Part shown: positions 9,905-19,032 of the stretch, one piece after another
Layout of the letters: every line of letters starts with the position of its first letter
Position numbering within the stretch: position 1 is the first letter of the stretch
From: Polaromonas sp. CG_9.7
Lineage (GTDB): Bacteria; Pseudomonadota; Gammaproteobacteria; Burkholderiales; Burkholderiaceae_C
DNA: 43,867 nt
Reading direction: 5' to 3'
Assembly: GCF_015752205.1 (NCBI RefSeq)
Contig: NZ_JADOVG010000025.1
Span: 1 to 43,867, forward strand
The notes under the pieces: model-generated
Databases searched by the model: none
Told to the model about the DNA's origin: nothing
The model's input: only the letters and a program-made list of their open reading frames with translations
Program-made: the position numbers and the translations under genes

Positions 9905-11908
9905 ATGTACGACACCGAGTTTCTCGATCTTCCGCCGCTGGCGTGTGCCGCTGGCGAAGTTCACCTGCCTGGCTCCAAAAGCATTTCCAACCGCGTCCTG
10001 CTGCTGGCCGCATTGAGTCGCGGCCAGACCACAGTTCATGATTTGCTCGCTTCTGACGATACCGCTGTGATGCTCACGGCGCTCAAGCAACTGGGCTGCA
10101 CCGTAGTGCAACACGGCCAGAGCGCTGTGATCGGCGGACTTGGCGGCCAGCTTATCGAGCGCAAAGCCGTGCTGTTCATGGGCAATGCGGGCACGGCCAT
10201 GCGTCCACTGACAGCCGCACTGGCGCTGCTCGGTGGCGAGTTTGAGCTGTCGGGTGTGCCGCGCATGCACGAACGGCCTATTGGCGATTTGGTCGATGCC
10301 CTCAGGCAACTGGGATGCGTCATCGAGTACGTGGGGAACGAGGGTTTTCCCCCTTTGAGGCTAAGTCAAGGGGTATTGAAGCTCGACCAGACGATTCGCG
10401 TTCGGGGAGACGTTTCCAGCCAGTTTCTCACCGCGCTTTTGATGGCCTTGCCGCTGGTGGCCAGGCAAGCCATCTGCATCGAAGTTACGGGGGAATTGAT
10501 TTCGAGGCCTTACATCGAGATCACGCTCAACCTGCTCAAACGCTTCGGCATTCAGGTCAAGCGCGAAGGCTGGCAGCGTTTCACGATTCCGGCCGGTAGC
10601 GTTTACCAGTCGCCCGGTGAGATCCATGTAGAAGCTGACGCCTCATCCGCTAGTTATTTCATAGCACTTGGTGCAATAGCAGCAAGCGAAAATGGTCAAA
10701 ATGGCTTAAAAATCTTGGGAGTAGGCGCCGATTCCATTCAAGGCGATATACGGTTTATCGAGGCGGCGCGTGTGATGGGCGCCCGAATCGACAGCACAGC
10801 CAATTCGCTGCACGTGTCGCGTGGTGCATGGCCGCTCAAGTCAGTGGATATGGACTGCAACCATATGCCGGACGCCGCCATGACGCTTGCAGTGATGGCA
10901 CTGTATGCTGAAGGAACTACGGTTTTACGCAACATTGGCAGCTGGCGCGTCAAAGAAACCGACCGCATCGCCGCCATGGCCTGCGAATTGCAAAAGCTTG
11001 GCGCCACCATTGAAGAAGGTGCAGATTATTTGAAAATCACCCCGCCCGGGAAGGCCGGCGCCTGGAATCCTGCGGTGATTCATACCTACGACGATCACCG
11101 AATCGCCATGTGTTTTTCACTCGCGGCCTTCAACCCAGCCAAACTGCCGGTCCGGATTCTGGACCCCAAGTGCGTTGCCAAGACTTTTCCAGACTACTTT
11201 GAAACACTGTTCTCGGTCACTGAAGCGCAAGACGACCAGATTCCCGTGATTTGCCTGGACGGACCCACAGCCTCCGGAAAAGGAACGCTGGCAGCGCTGA
11301 CAGCGCATCACTTGGGCTATCACTACCTGGATTCTGGCGCGCTGTACCGCCTGAGCGCTTTCGCAGCATTGCGTGCCGGCCTGTCACTCGATGACGGCGA
11401 CGCAATTGCGCAAATCGCCCGCGCCTTGCCGGTGCGGTTCAAGGGCGACCGCATTTTTCTGACCAACGGTGATGCCGAGGAAGACGTTTCAGAAGAAATT
11501 CGTACCGAAGTCGCCGGCATGGCCGCTTCCCGGGTTTCTGCCTATCCGCAGGTTCGAGATGCCCTGCTGGACTTGCAGCGCAGTTTCCGGCAACTGCCCG
11601 GCCTGGTGGCTGACGGCAGAGACATGGGCACGGTCGTGTTCCCCAAGGCACCGTTAAAGATTTACCTGACTGCCAGCGCCTTGCATCGCGCCGAACGGCG
11701 GTACAAGCAATTGATTTCAAAAGGAAACACGATTACAATCGCCGCCATTCAGCAGGATTTGGAAGCGCGCGACCAACGGGATATGTCCCGCAAAGCCGCA
11801 CCGCTAAGACCTGCTGATAATGCCCTGCTGCTGGACAATTCCGACCTGACGATTGAACAATCGCTGGACTTGGTCATGGACTGGTGGCAAGGCACCCGGC
11901 CCTTCTAA
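9905..11908 (+). CDS. aroA: Fused EPSP synthase (AroA) and cytidylate kinase (Cmk)
   Basis: A 667-residue two-enzyme fusion. Residues 1 to about 435 are 5-enolpyruvylshikimate-3-phosphate synthase (shikimate step six): [16 protein letters not shown], the [16 protein letters not shown] loop, ASSASYF, and [11 protein letters not shown]. From about 445 it is CMP/dCMP kinase: P-loop GPTASGKGT (453-461), [20 protein letters not shown] and the closing kinase segment. There is no stop or restart between the domains. A short A/T-rich patch at 10649-10715 encodes ASYFIALG and an extra loop [12 protein letters not shown] in the AroA part. In many bacteria aroA, cmk and rpsA are separate neighbours in this order, so the fusion joins genes already adjacent. 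Confidence 0.96.
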   Translation: MYDTEFLDLPPLACAAGEVHLPGSKSISNRVLLLAALSRGQTTVHDLLASDDTAVMLTALKQLGCTVVQHGQSAVIGGLGGQLIERKAVLFMGNAGTAMRPLTAALALLGGEFELSGVPRMHERPIGDLVDALRQLGCVIEYVGNEGFPPLRLSQGVLKLDQTIRVRGDVSSQFLTALLMALPLVARQAICIEVTGELISRPYIEITLNLLKRFGIQVKREGWQRFTIPAGSVYQSPGEIHVEADASSASYFIALGAIAASENGQNGLKILGVGADSIQGDIRFIEAARVMGARIDSTANSLHVSRGAWPLKSVDMDCNHMPDAAMTLAVMALYAEGTTVLRNIGSWRVKETDRIAAMACELQKLGATIEEGADYLKITPPGKAGAWNPAVIHTYDDHRIAMCFSLAAFNPAKLPVRILDPKCVAKTFPDYFETLFSVTEAQDDQIPVICLDGPTASGKGTLAALTAHHLGYHYLDSGALYRLSAFAALRAGLSLDDGDAIAQIARALPVRFKGDRIFLTNGDAEEDVSEEIRTEVAGMAASRVSAYPQVRDALLDLQRSFRQLPGLVADGRDMGTVVFPKAPLKIYLTASALHRAERRYKQLISKGNTITIAAIQQDLEARDQRDMSRKAAPLRPADNALLLDNSDLTIEQSLDLVMDWWQGTRPF

Positions 11909-11920
11909 CCCTCGACGCAC

Positions 11921-11991
11921 ACCCTTCATGGGCAGCAAGGGTTCGCAGGAAAATCTAAAGCAACCTGCGGTCCAACCTGTCGTTTGACCGC
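11921..11991 (+). promoter_or_regulatory. Two stem-loops in the rpsA leader
   Basis: Between aroA-cmk and rpsA lie two inverted repeats: ACCCTT (11921-11926) with AAGGGT (11937-11942), and GCGGTC (11967-11972) with GACCGC (11986-11991). Neither is followed by a T run, so they are not simple terminators. S1 represses its own mRNA through leader structure in E. coli; a similar role here is inference. Confidence 0.35.
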
Positions 11992-12075
11992 GAAACCTCA
12001 CCAAACCGCCGCAAGCAGTCATAAAAACAATAGCAATTTCGCTGTTGGAAACCTGTTGTGTGGATTAGGAAATTC

Positions 12076-13764
12076 ATGTCTGAATCTTTTGCCGACCTGT
12101 TTAACGAATCACTCGAACGCTCTGAAATGCGTGCTGGTGAAGTCATCACCGCTGAAGTAGTGCGCATCGATCACAACCACGTGGTTGTGAACGCTGGCCT
12201 CAAGTCAGAGGCTTACATTCCTCTCGAAGAATTCAAGAACGACCAGGGCGAAGTTGAAGTCCAGGTCGGCGACTTTGTGTCAGTTGCCATCGACTCCGTC
12301 GAAAACGGCTACGGCGACACCCTGCTCTCGCGCGACAAGGCCAAACGCCTGGCATCGTGGATGAGCCTGGAAAAAGCTCTGGAATCCGGCGAATTCGTCA
12401 CTGGCCAGACCAGCGGCAAAGTCAAGGGCGGCCTGACTGTTCTGGTCAACGGCATCCGCGCCTTCCTGCCTGGCTCGCTGATCGATACCCGCCCTATCAA
12501 GGACTTGTCTCCGTATGAGAACAAGACCATGGAATTCAAGGTCATCAAGCTCGACCGCAAACGCAACAACGTCGTGCTGTCACGCCGAGCCGTGGTCGAA
12601 GCCAGCATGGGCGAAGAACGCGCCAAGCTGATGGAAACCCTGAAAGAAGGTTCTGCTGTCAAGGGCATCGTTAAGAACATCACCGAATACGGTGCGTTCG
12701 TTGACCTGGGCGGCATTGACGGCTTGCTGCACATCACCGACATGGCATGGCGCCGCGTGCGTCACCCGAGCGAAGTGGTGACAGCTGGACAGGAAATCGT
12801 TGCCAAGATCCTGAAGTTTGACACCGAGAAAAACCGCGTGTCCCTGGGTCTGAAGCAAATGGGCGACGACCCATGGATGGGCGTGAACCGCCGCTACCCG
12901 CAAAGCACTCGCCTGTTCGGCAAGATCACCAACATTGCCGACTACGGCGCATTTGTCGAACTCGAGCCAGGCATCGAAGGCTTGGTCCACGTGTCAGAGA
13001 TGGACTGGACGAACAAGAACGTCGCGCCAAGCAAGCTTGTTGCCTTGGGCGACGAAGTCGAAGTCATGGTTCTGGAAATCGACGAAGACAAGCGCCGTAT
13101 CAGCTTGGGCATGAAGCAGTGCAAGGCCAACCCATGGCAAGAATTCGCCGTGGAAACCAAGCGCGGCGACCGCGTCAAGGGCCCGATCAAGTCGATCACC
13201 GACTTCGGTGTATTCGTGGGCCTTGCTGCCGGCATCGACGGCTTGGTGCACCTGTCTGACCTCTCGTGGAACGAGCCCGGCGAAGCCGCTGTTCGCAACT
13301 ACAAAAAGGGCCAGGAAGTCGAAGCCATCGTGCTGGCTGTCGATGTGGACCGCGAGCGTATCTCCCTGGGCATCAAGCAACTTGATTCCGACCCGTTCAC
13401 CACCTTCGTGTCGATCAACGACAAGGGCGCGATCGTGACCGGCAAGGTCAAGACCGTTGATGCCAAGGGCGCAGAAATCGATCTGGGCGAAGACATCATT
13501 GGCTACCTGCGCGCCAGCGAAATCAGCCGTGACCGCGTTGAAGATGCGCGCAATGTGCTGAAAGAAGGCGACGAAGTGTCTGCAGTTGTGGTGAACGTGG
13601 ATCGCAAGACCCGCAACATCCAGCTGTCGGTCAAGGCCAAGGACAACGCCGACCAGCAAGAAGCCATGGCTTCCCTGAGCCAGCAGTCGTCGCGCGAAAG
13701 CGCCGGCCTGACCAGCCTGGGCGCCCTGCTGCGCGCCAAGCTGGACAACAGCGAGTCCAAGTAA
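12076..13764 (+). CDS. rpsA: 30S ribosomal protein S1
   Basis: Largest small-subunit ribosomal protein; binds and unfolds mRNA for initiation. The 562 residues contain six S1 (OB-fold) repeats. The last four are the most alike, with recurring blocks such as [43 protein letters not shown] and [22 protein letters not shown]. The start at 12076 ([18 protein letters not shown]) matches the family and has AGGAAA upstream; an in-frame upstream ATG at 12058 would add six residues ahead of the conserved start. Codon use is strongly biased, as expected for high expression. It sits between aroA-cmk and ihfB, the conserved proteobacterial order. Confidence 0.98.
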   Translation: MSESFADLFNESLERSEMRAGEVITAEVVRIDHNHVVVNAGLKSEAYIPLEEFKNDQGEVEVQVGDFVSVAIDSVENGYGDTLLSRDKAKRLASWMSLEKALESGEFVTGQTSGKVKGGLTVLVNGIRAFLPGSLIDTRPIKDLSPYENKTMEFKVIKLDRKRNNVVLSRRAVVEASMGEERAKLMETLKEGSAVKGIVKNITEYGAFVDLGGIDGLLHITDMAWRRVRHPSEVVTAGQEIVAKILKFDTEKNRVSLGLKQMGDDPWMGVNRRYPQSTRLFGKITNIADYGAFVELEPGIEGLVHVSEMDWTNKNVAPSKLVALGDEVEVMVLEIDEDKRRISLGMKQCKANPWQEFAVETKRGDRVKGPIKSITDFGVFVGLAAGIDGLVHLSDLSWNEPGEAAVRNYKKGQEVEAIVLAVDVDRERISLGIKQLDSDPFTTFVSINDKGAIVTGKVKTVDAKGAEIDLGEDIIGYLRASEISRDRVEDARNVLKEGDEVSAVVVNVDRKTRNIQLSVKAKDNADQQEAMASLSQQSSRESAGLTSLGALLRAKLDNSESK

Positions 13765-13770
13765 TCTTGC

Positions 13771-13815
13771 GGGACAGTCCACATGACGCGGCTTGCCGCC
13801 CATGTGCTCTGTCCC
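13771..13815 (+). other. Three-tier hairpin between rpsA and ihfB
   Basis: A 45-nt inverted repeat starts seven bases after the rpsA stop: GGGACAG (13771-13777) pairs with CTGTCCC (13809-13815), CACATG (13780-13785) with CATGTG (13801-13806), and GCGG with CCGC around a CTTG loop (13788-13799). The tiers are split by small internal loops. No T run follows, so it looks like an RNA processing, stability or partial attenuation element separating abundant S1 mRNA from ihfB. Confidence 0.7.
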
Positions 13816-13831
13816 AACCAGATAATTCCGG

Positions 13832-14146
13832 ATGACCCGAAGCGATTTAGTCGAAGAACTGGCAGCCCGATTCAGCCAGCTGACGCACCGTGATGCCGAA
13901 CTGGCCACCAAGACACTTCTTGATGCGATGGCTGACACCTTGGTGCGTGGCAACCGGATTGAAATCAGGGGTTTTGGCAGTTTTTCCATCAACCGGCGCC
14001 CTCCCCGCATGGGACGCAATCCTCGATCCGGAGAAAGTGTGGCAATTCCCGAAAAACGGGTGACGCACTTCAAACCTGGCAAGGCCTTGCGTGAATCGGT
14101 CGATGCCCGAACGGAAGAATTGCTGAAGGTTCCGCCGCCAAGTTGA
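13832..14146 (+). CDS. ihfB: Integration host factor subunit beta
   Basis: Nucleoid protein that, with IhfA, bends DNA at specific sites and acts in replication, recombination and transcription. The 104 residues start [14 protein letters not shown], carry the HU/IHF motif [20 protein letters not shown] (about 44-63; beta-arm with the proline that intercalates DNA in RNPRSGE) and end with KPGKALRE, then a short extra tail. It is separated from rpsA by a strong hairpin and followed by lapA with only a short gap, matching the conserved rpsA-ihfB-lapA-lapB order. Confidence 0.96.
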   Translation: MTRSDLVEELAARFSQLTHRDAELATKTLLDAMADTLVRGNRIEIRGFGSFSINRRPPRMGRNPRSGESVAIPEKRVTHFKPGKALRESVDARTEELLKVPPPS

Positions 14147-14208
14147 TTCTTGGCGCTTTCTCGCTCGATCGGCTGGCTACAATTGCCAGACCACTCCGGG
14201 GATTGCCA

Positions 14209-14493
14209 GTGAAATACCTGATGTGGCTGCTCAAGGCAGCCATTTTTTTTACGCTTTTTGCTTTTGCGCTGAACAACCAGCAAACGGTTGCAGTGCATTT
14301 CTTTTTCGGCACCTTGTGGCAAGCGCCCTTGGTGCTCGTGGTGCTGGCCACCTTTGCCTGCGGTCTTTCAATGGGTATTCTTGTAATGATGCCGCGCTGG
14401 TGGAAAAAAGGCAAAGCTGGTTTGCCTCCTGCGTCGGTTGCGTTGCCTACTGAAACTCACAACAACCCCGTCCCGATTCAACATGGAATTTGA
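14209..14493 (+). CDS. lapA: LapA-family (DUF1049) inner-membrane protein
   Basis: Small inner-membrane partner of LapB; in E. coli LapAB controls LPS synthesis by regulating FtsH degradation of LpxC. The 94-residue product has two membrane helices (YLMWLLKAAIFFTLFAFAL near 3-21 and PLVLVVLATFACGLSMGILV near 40-60) joined by NNQQTVAVHFFF, the DUF1049 pattern, then a basic tail. I chose the GTG at 14209 since GGGGA stands seven bases before it and the family starts MKYLMWLL; an in-frame upstream ATG at 14143 overlaps ihfB. Its stop lies inside the lapB start region, an overlap of 11 bases. Confidence 0.85.
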   Translation: MKYLMWLLKAAIFFTLFAFALNNQQTVAVHFFFGTLWQAPLVLVVLATFACGLSMGILVMMPRWWKKGKAGLPPASVALPTETHNNPVPIQHGI

Positions 14494-15628
14494 CTTTACC
14501 TGGGTTTTGCTCGGATTTCCGATTGCCTTCACGCTGGGCTGGCTCGCATCCCGGTTAGACCTGAGGCAACTGCGCATCGAGAACCGTCAGGCACCCAAGG
14601 CCTATTTCAAGGGACTGAACTTTCTGCTCAACGAGCAGCAGGACCAGGCCATAGACGCATTCATTGAAGCCGTTCAGAACGACCCCGACACGTCCGAATT
14701 GCATTTCGCCTTGGGCAACCTGTTTCGACGCCGCGGCGAATATGAGCGCGCCGTTCGGGTTCATGAGCATCTGATGTCGCGTGGCGACTTGACCCAGCCC
14801 GAACGCGAGCGCGCCCAGCATGCACTGGCGCTGGATTTCCTGAAAGCCGGCCTGCTTGACCGTGCCGAGGCGGCACTTCGCAAGCTGGAAGGCACACCGT
14901 TTGAAGAGGAAGCCCGGCTTGCGCTGCTGTCGATCTACGAGCGTTCGCGTGACTGGGCCAACGCCACTGAAATTGCTGCCCGGCTTGGAAATTCCACCCA
15001 AGGCAGTTTCAGTACGCGTCAATCGCATTATTTGTGCGAGCAGGCGAATGCGTCCATCGCCACGGGCGATACCGGCGTGGCGCTTGGTCTGCTCTTGCAG
15101 GCTGTTGCCATGGCGCCTGCTGCTGCCAGGCCATTGATTGACCTGGCCAAGCTCCAGAGTCAGCTAGGCCAGGGACATGAGGCGTTTCAGACACTGCGCT
15201 CGCTCACCATAGTCGCCCCGCAGGTCTTGCCACTGGCTGCGAACCTGCTGGCCAACGTGGCGCAAAGCATCAGTCAGCATCAAACCGCCCTGGCGCTGCT
15301 TGAATCCAGCTATGCCCAAGCTCCGTCAATTGACGTGATCGAGGCTATTGTCAAGCTTGAAAAAGACTCCTTGTCCGCCCGGAAATGGTATGTCGCTCAC
15401 ATGGAGAGTGAAATTTCCCTGGTGGCGGCCAGCAAGTGGATTGCAGGAGAAAAACTTGAAGACGAACATCACCACACGCTGGTGCAGCGGGCGATGGACC
15501 AGGCTACCAAACCCTTGATGCGCTACCGTTGCGCCGCCTGCGGCTTTGAAGCCACCCAGCATTTCTGGCATTGCCCCGGCTGTCAGGCTTGGGACAGCTA
15601 CCCTGTGCGCCGCATTGAAGAGTTATAA
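14483..15628 (+). CDS. lapB: LapB (YciM) tetratricopeptide protein, LPS assembly regulator
   Basis: Membrane-anchored cytoplasmic scaffold that hands LpxC to FtsH and coordinates LPS assembly. The 381-residue protein has an N-terminal membrane helix (WVLLGFPIAFTLGWLASR), a series of TPR helices (about 60-330, for example ALGNLFRRRGEYERAVRVHEHL) and a C-terminal rubredoxin-like zinc site with CAAC and CPGC pairs (about 355-375). The ATG at 14483 was chosen because the anchor helix follows at once; an in-frame ATG upstream at 14438 adds no family sequence. It overlaps lapA and is followed by hldA 19 bases on, linking LPS control with heptose synthesis. Confidence 0.93.
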   Translation: MEFDFTWVLLGFPIAFTLGWLASRLDLRQLRIENRQAPKAYFKGLNFLLNEQQDQAIDAFIEAVQNDPDTSELHFALGNLFRRRGEYERAVRVHEHLMSRGDLTQPERERAQHALALDFLKAGLLDRAEAALRKLEGTPFEEEARLALLSIYERSRDWANATEIAARLGNSTQGSFSTRQSHYLCEQANASIATGDTGVALGLLLQAVAMAPAAARPLIDLAKLQSQLGQGHEAFQTLRSLTIVAPQVLPLAANLLANVAQSISQHQTALALLESSYAQAPSIDVIEAIVKLEKDSLSARKWYVAHMESEISLVAASKWIAGEKLEDEHHHTLVQRAMDQATKPLMRYRCAACGFEATQHFWHCPGCQAWDSYPVRRIEEL

Positions 15629-15647
15629 AGCTGTTGATCTCATAAAA

Positions 15648-16589
15648 ATGAACCCGACCATTACCCCTGAAAAAATTGCATCGGCTCGTGTCCTGGTGGT
15701 GGGTGATGCCATGCTGGATCGCTACTGGTACGGTGCTGTAGACCGCATATCGCCCGAAGCGCCCGTGCCTGTCGTGCGCGTGACTCGAACTGAAGAACGG
15801 ATTGGCGCAGCCGCTAACGTAGCCTACAACATCGTGACATTGGGGGCGCAGGCTTCCCTGTTAACGGTAGTGGGCGAAGACGAAGCAAGTCATACCTTGG
15901 AAGACCTGGTGGCGAAAACCGGCATCACGCCCTACTTCGGACGTGATGCAAATCTTAAAACCACCGTTAAATTACGCGTGATCGGGCGTCAGCAGCAATT
16001 GCTGCGGCTCGACTTTGAAAACACACCTGAACATGAAGTGCTGGCATCCCAGTCAACCACCTTTAAAACCATTTTCCCTGAGCATCAAGCAGTTTTATTT
16101 TCTGATTACGGCAAAGGCGGACTCGCACATATCGTGTCCATGATTTCCCAGGCGCGGGCTGCCGGCAAGGTGGTGTTGGTAGACCCCAAAGGTTCGGATT
16201 TCGAACGTTACAGAAATGCCAGCATCATCACGCCCAACCGCGCGGAACTGGAACAGGTCATTGGTCCTTGGAGCAGTGAAACCGAATTGCGTACCAAGAC
16301 CCAGAATTTGCGTTCGGCGCTAAACCTTCAGGCCTTGCTAGTCACCCGCAGTGAGGAAGGCATGACCCTGTTTGATGCGCAGGGCGAACTGCATGTCCCC
16401 ACGGTGGCCCGAGAAGTGTTTGACGTCACCGGTGCCGGGGATACCGTGATTGCCACGCTGGCCACCATGACAGCGGCTGGCCTGAGCCTGCGTGACGCCG
16501 TACCCATTGCCAACCGTGCTGCAGGCATCGTGGTGGGGAAATTCGGCACGGCGACTGTTAATCACAGCGAGCTTTTTGCCGTTAGCTGA
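15648..16589 (+). CDS. hldA: D-glycero-beta-D-manno-heptose-7-phosphate kinase
   Basis: Phosphorylates heptose 7-phosphate at C1 for ADP-heptose, the inner-core LPS sugar. The 313-residue PfkB-family protein has [15 protein letters not shown] (about 14-28), [24 protein letters not shown], and the anion-hole/catalytic segment [12 protein letters not shown] near 258-269. It ends after the kinase domain: the cytidylyltransferase half of E. coli HldE is absent, so a separate HldC (RfaE2) is needed elsewhere. The start at 15648 has no clear Shine-Dalgarno but fits the family; an open frame extending upstream into lapB is ignored. hldD follows. Confidence 0.92.
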   Translation: MNPTITPEKIASARVLVVGDAMLDRYWYGAVDRISPEAPVPVVRVTRTEERIGAAANVAYNIVTLGAQASLLTVVGEDEASHTLEDLVAKTGITPYFGRDANLKTTVKLRVIGRQQQLLRLDFENTPEHEVLASQSTTFKTIFPEHQAVLFSDYGKGGLAHIVSMISQARAAGKVVLVDPKGSDFERYRNASIITPNRAELEQVIGPWSSETELRTKTQNLRSALNLQALLVTRSEEGMTLFDAQGELHVPTVAREVFDVTGAGDTVIATLATMTAAGLSLRDAVPIANRAAGIVVGKFGTATVNHSELFAVS

Positions 16590-16623
16590 GCGCTGCGGCT
16601 CCCTGAACATCCTAGGAAATTTC

Positions 16624-17631
16624 ATGAAAATCGTAGTCACCGGCGCTGCCGGTTTCATAGGCAGCAATCTGGTCAAGGGACTGAATACCCGCGGTATTGA
16701 TGACATCATTGCAGTGGATGACCTGACGCAGGGTGACAAATTCCGCAACCTTGCCGACCTGAAAATTGCTGACTATATTGATTCTGACGATTTTTACAGC
16801 CAGTTTGCTGAAGGTGCCTTCGGACACATCGAGGCAGTGTTTCATGAGGGCGCTTGCAGCGACACCATGGAACTCGACGGCAAATACATGATGGCCAACA
16901 ACTACACGCTGTCGTGCGAGCTGTTTCGCGCCTGCCAGAGCCAGAACACCCGTTTGCTGTATGCCTCGTCAGCTGCCACGTATGGCGGCTCGGATACCTT
17001 TAGCGAGTCTCCGGAATTTGAGCAACCGCTGAATGTCTACGGCTACTCCAAGCTGCTGTTTGACCAGCATCTTCGACGCGAGCTCGGCAACACTTTTGAA
17101 AATGCGCAAACGCAGGTTGCAGGTTTTCGCTATTTCAATGTCTATGGCCCACGCGAGCAACACAAAGGCCGGATGGCCAGCGTGGCTTTTCACCAGTACA
17201 ACCAGTTCCAGGCGGAGGGCAAAGTCAAACTGTTTGGCGACTACGGCGGCTACGGACCGGGTGGGCAAATGCGCGATTTTGTCTTCATTGACGATGTCGT
17301 GGACGTGAATCTCTGGTTTTTCGATCATCCTCAACATTCCGGCATTTTCAATCTCGGGACAGGCCGCGCCCAACCCTTCAATGATGTCGCGACTGCCGTC
17401 GTCAACACCTTGCGCCAAGCCCAGAATGCGGATCCATTGAGTCTTGAAGAGGCCGTGCGCGGGGGCATGATCGATTACATTGGTTTCCCCGAGGCACTCG
17501 TCGGCAAGTACCAGAGTTATACGCAGGCCGATTTGAGCGCATTGCGCGCGGCAGGGTGCGAACATGTGTTCGCTGACGTGCAAACCGGGGTTGCTGCTTA
17601 TATGCAGTGGCTAGGCAATGGTAAAAAATAG
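16624..17631 (+). CDS. hldD: ADP-L-glycero-D-manno-heptose 6-epimerase
   Basis: Last step of ADP-heptose synthesis: epimerises C6 of ADP-D,D-heptose. The 335-residue extended short-chain dehydrogenase has the NADP-binding GAAGFIGSN (7-15), HEGACSDT, catalytic Ser in YASSAATYG, the Tyr-x-x-x-Lys pair in YGYSK, and the substrate-loop sequence [21 protein letters not shown] precedes the ATG at 16624. It follows hldA closely (34 bases), so the two enzymes are probably made from one mRNA with lapAB. Confidence 0.97.
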   Translation: MKIVVTGAAGFIGSNLVKGLNTRGIDDIIAVDDLTQGDKFRNLADLKIADYIDSDDFYSQFAEGAFGHIEAVFHEGACSDTMELDGKYMMANNYTLSCELFRACQSQNTRLLYASSAATYGGSDTFSESPEFEQPLNVYGYSKLLFDQHLRRELGNTFENAQTQVAGFRYFNVYGPREQHKGRMASVAFHQYNQFQAEGKVKLFGDYGGYGPGGQMRDFVFIDDVVDVNLWFFDHPQHSGIFNLGTGRAQPFNDVATAVVNTLRQAQNADPLSLEEAVRGGMIDYIGFPEALVGKYQSYTQADLSALRAAGCEHVFADVQTGVAAYMQWLGNGKK

Positions 17632-17767
17632 CAGCTTTTTAAATCTCAGAATTATTCGGTCAGGAAATTTTCCGAATCATGTCCACATCACAGACCTTAC
17701 TGCATTGAAATTGCTTGATTTTCATGCCTCAATGCCTAAGCCTGCGCTTTCAGTTCGAGGGTTTCCA

Positions 17768-18067
17768 ATGCTGAAACAATTCCTGATTTTCTTCATGGCG
17801 CTTCCCCTGGCAACAGCTTTTGCCGCGGTTGATGTTAACCAGGCCAGCGAAGCGGAACTCGACGGAATCAAGGGTGTTGGGCCGGCTACCAGCCGGTTGA
17901 TTGTTGCCGAGCGAAGCAAATCCCAGTTTAAAAACTGGGAAGACTTCAGGGGGCGCATCAAGGGCGTGGGCAGCAAAACTGCAGCGAAGTTTTCTGCCGA
18001 AGGCATGACAGTGGGAGGCGCAACTTACGAAGGCGACACGGCTGATGCAAAGACTGTCAAAAAATAG
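17768..18067 (+). CDS. comEA: ComEA-like helix-hairpin-helix DNA-binding protein
   Basis: Secreted DNA-binding protein; ComEA proteins hold incoming DNA in the periplasm during natural transformation. The 99-residue product has a signal peptide (MLKQFLIFFMALPLATAFA) and a helix-hairpin-helix pair: VDVNQASEAELDGIKGVGPAT and then FRGRIKGVGSKTAAKFS. The ATG at 17768 was chosen because GAGGG precedes it and the signal peptide begins there; an upstream in-frame ATG would bury it. A terminator follows. A competence role is family inference; stand-alone short ComEA proteins are widespread in Burkholderiales. Confidence 0.85.
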   Translation: MLKQFLIFFMALPLATAFAAVDVNQASEAELDGIKGVGPATSRLIVAERSKSQFKNWEDFRGRIKGVGSKTAAKFSAEGMTVGGATYEGDTADAKTVKK

Positions 18068-18137
18068 TTCCTTGTTTCCACTTGAAATGGATTTAGAACA
18101 CATGAGTTCCATCAAAAACCAAGTTCGGTCCCCCATG

Positions 18138-18165
18138 AAAAAACCCGCTCGAAAGCGGGTTTTTT
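18138..18165. terminator. Bidirectional rho-independent terminator between comEA and phaB
   Basis: AAAAAACCCGCT, loop CGAA, AGCGGGTTTTTT: a 12-bp A-to-T flanked stem that can stop transcripts from both sides. comEA (plus) and phaB (minus) converge here. Confidence 0.9.
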
Positions 18166-18192
18166 CATTTGAAAGCCAGGGCCTTCAAGCCA

Positions 18193-18930
18193 TCAACCCA
18201 TGTGCAAGCCACCATTCAACGAGAAATCAGCGCCCGTGGCGTAACCACCTTCGTCTGATGCAATCCAGGCAATGATGGATGCGATTTCTTCCGGTTGTCC
18301 GAGCCGCTTGGCAGGCACGCCGGCCACGATTTTCTCAAGCACTTCAGGGCGGATCGCCTTGACCATGTCGGTGCCGATATAGCCCGGGCTAACCGTGTTG
18401 ACGGTGACGCCTTTGGACGCTACTTCCTGGGCCAGTGCCATGGTGAAGCCATGCAAGCCGGCTTTGGCGGTGGAATAGTTCACCTGGCCAAACTGGCCCT
18501 TCTGGCCATTGACCGACGAAATGTTGATGACACGGCCAAACCCGGCCTCAACCATCCCTTCGATGACTTGCTTGGTCACGTTGAACATGCTGTCAAGGTT
18601 TGTCGAGATCACGGCATCCCAGTCGGCCTTGCTCATCTTGCGGAACTGCCCATCGCGGGTGATGCCTGCATTGTTCACAAGCACGCTGACCGGACCATGC
18701 TCTGCCTTGACCTTGTCGAACGCGGCCACTGTGGAATCCCAATCCCCCACGTTACCGACTGAAGCGTGGAATGAATAACCCAATGCTTTTTGTTCGTCGA
18801 TCCATTTGGTGAAGTCTCGCGTGGGGCCGCAACCGGCAATCACGGTATACCCATCCTTGGCGAGTCGCTGGCAAATGGCGGTTCCGATACCACCCATGCC
18901 ACCGGTTACATACGCTACTTTGTTGCTCAT
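18193..18930 (-). CDS. phaB: Acetoacetyl-CoA reductase
   Basis: NADPH-dependent reduction of acetoacetyl-CoA to (R)-3-hydroxybutyryl-CoA, the monomer of polyhydroxybutyrate. The 245-residue short-chain dehydrogenase has the TGGMGGIG cofactor loop (9-16), VNNAGITRD (85-93), catalytic Ser in INISSVNG (135-142) and Tyr152/Lys156 in YSTAK; GGLHMG is the usual C-terminus. AGGAGA lies just before the ATG. It is the last gene of phaC-phaA-phaB; the gap to phaA holds a copy of a short interspersed repeat. Confidence 0.97.
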   Translation of the reverse strand: MSNKVAYVTGGMGGIGTAICQRLAKDGYTVIAGCGPTRDFTKWIDEQKALGYSFHASVGNVGDWDSTVAAFDKVKAEHGPVSVLVNNAGITRDGQFRKMSKADWDAVISTNLDSMFNVTKQVIEGMVEAGFGRVINISSVNGQKGQFGQVNYSTAKAGLHGFTMALAQEVASKGVTVNTVSPGYIGTDMVKAIRPEVLEKIVAGVPAKRLGQPEEIASIIAWIASDEGGYATGADFSLNGGLHMG

Positions 18931-18969
18931 TGTCTTCTCCTGGGATCGTTGGATTTGTTAAAAACTCTT

Positions 18970-19024
18970 GCTATTACTCTAATAGCTGCTTACGCCCTGC
19001 TGGTAAGCGCGAAGCACTGTTTTA
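18970..19024. repeat. Short interspersed element, intergenic copy (phaA-phaB)
   Basis: Plus strand: 17-nt imperfect palindrome GCTATTACTCTAATAGC (18970-18986), then a second inverted pair GCTTAC...GTAAGC, then GCGCGAAGCACTG. It aligns without gaps to the copies at 22758 and 24579: GC at offsets 8-9 and GCGC at offsets 21-24 after the palindrome coincide. On the phaA-phaB mRNA it could fold as two adjacent hairpins. Confidence 0.6.
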
Positions 19025-19032
19025 CCTGATTT

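Noticed and set aside
12994..14322. Long minus-strand open frame antisense to rpsA and ihfB
   Set aside because: It mirrors strongly codon-biased genes; its translation has no family pattern and it runs through two clear genes.
17654..17677. ATTCGG...CCGAAT inverted repeat after hldD
   Set aside because: Only 6 bp, no T run and an off-centre inner palindrome; may be chance.
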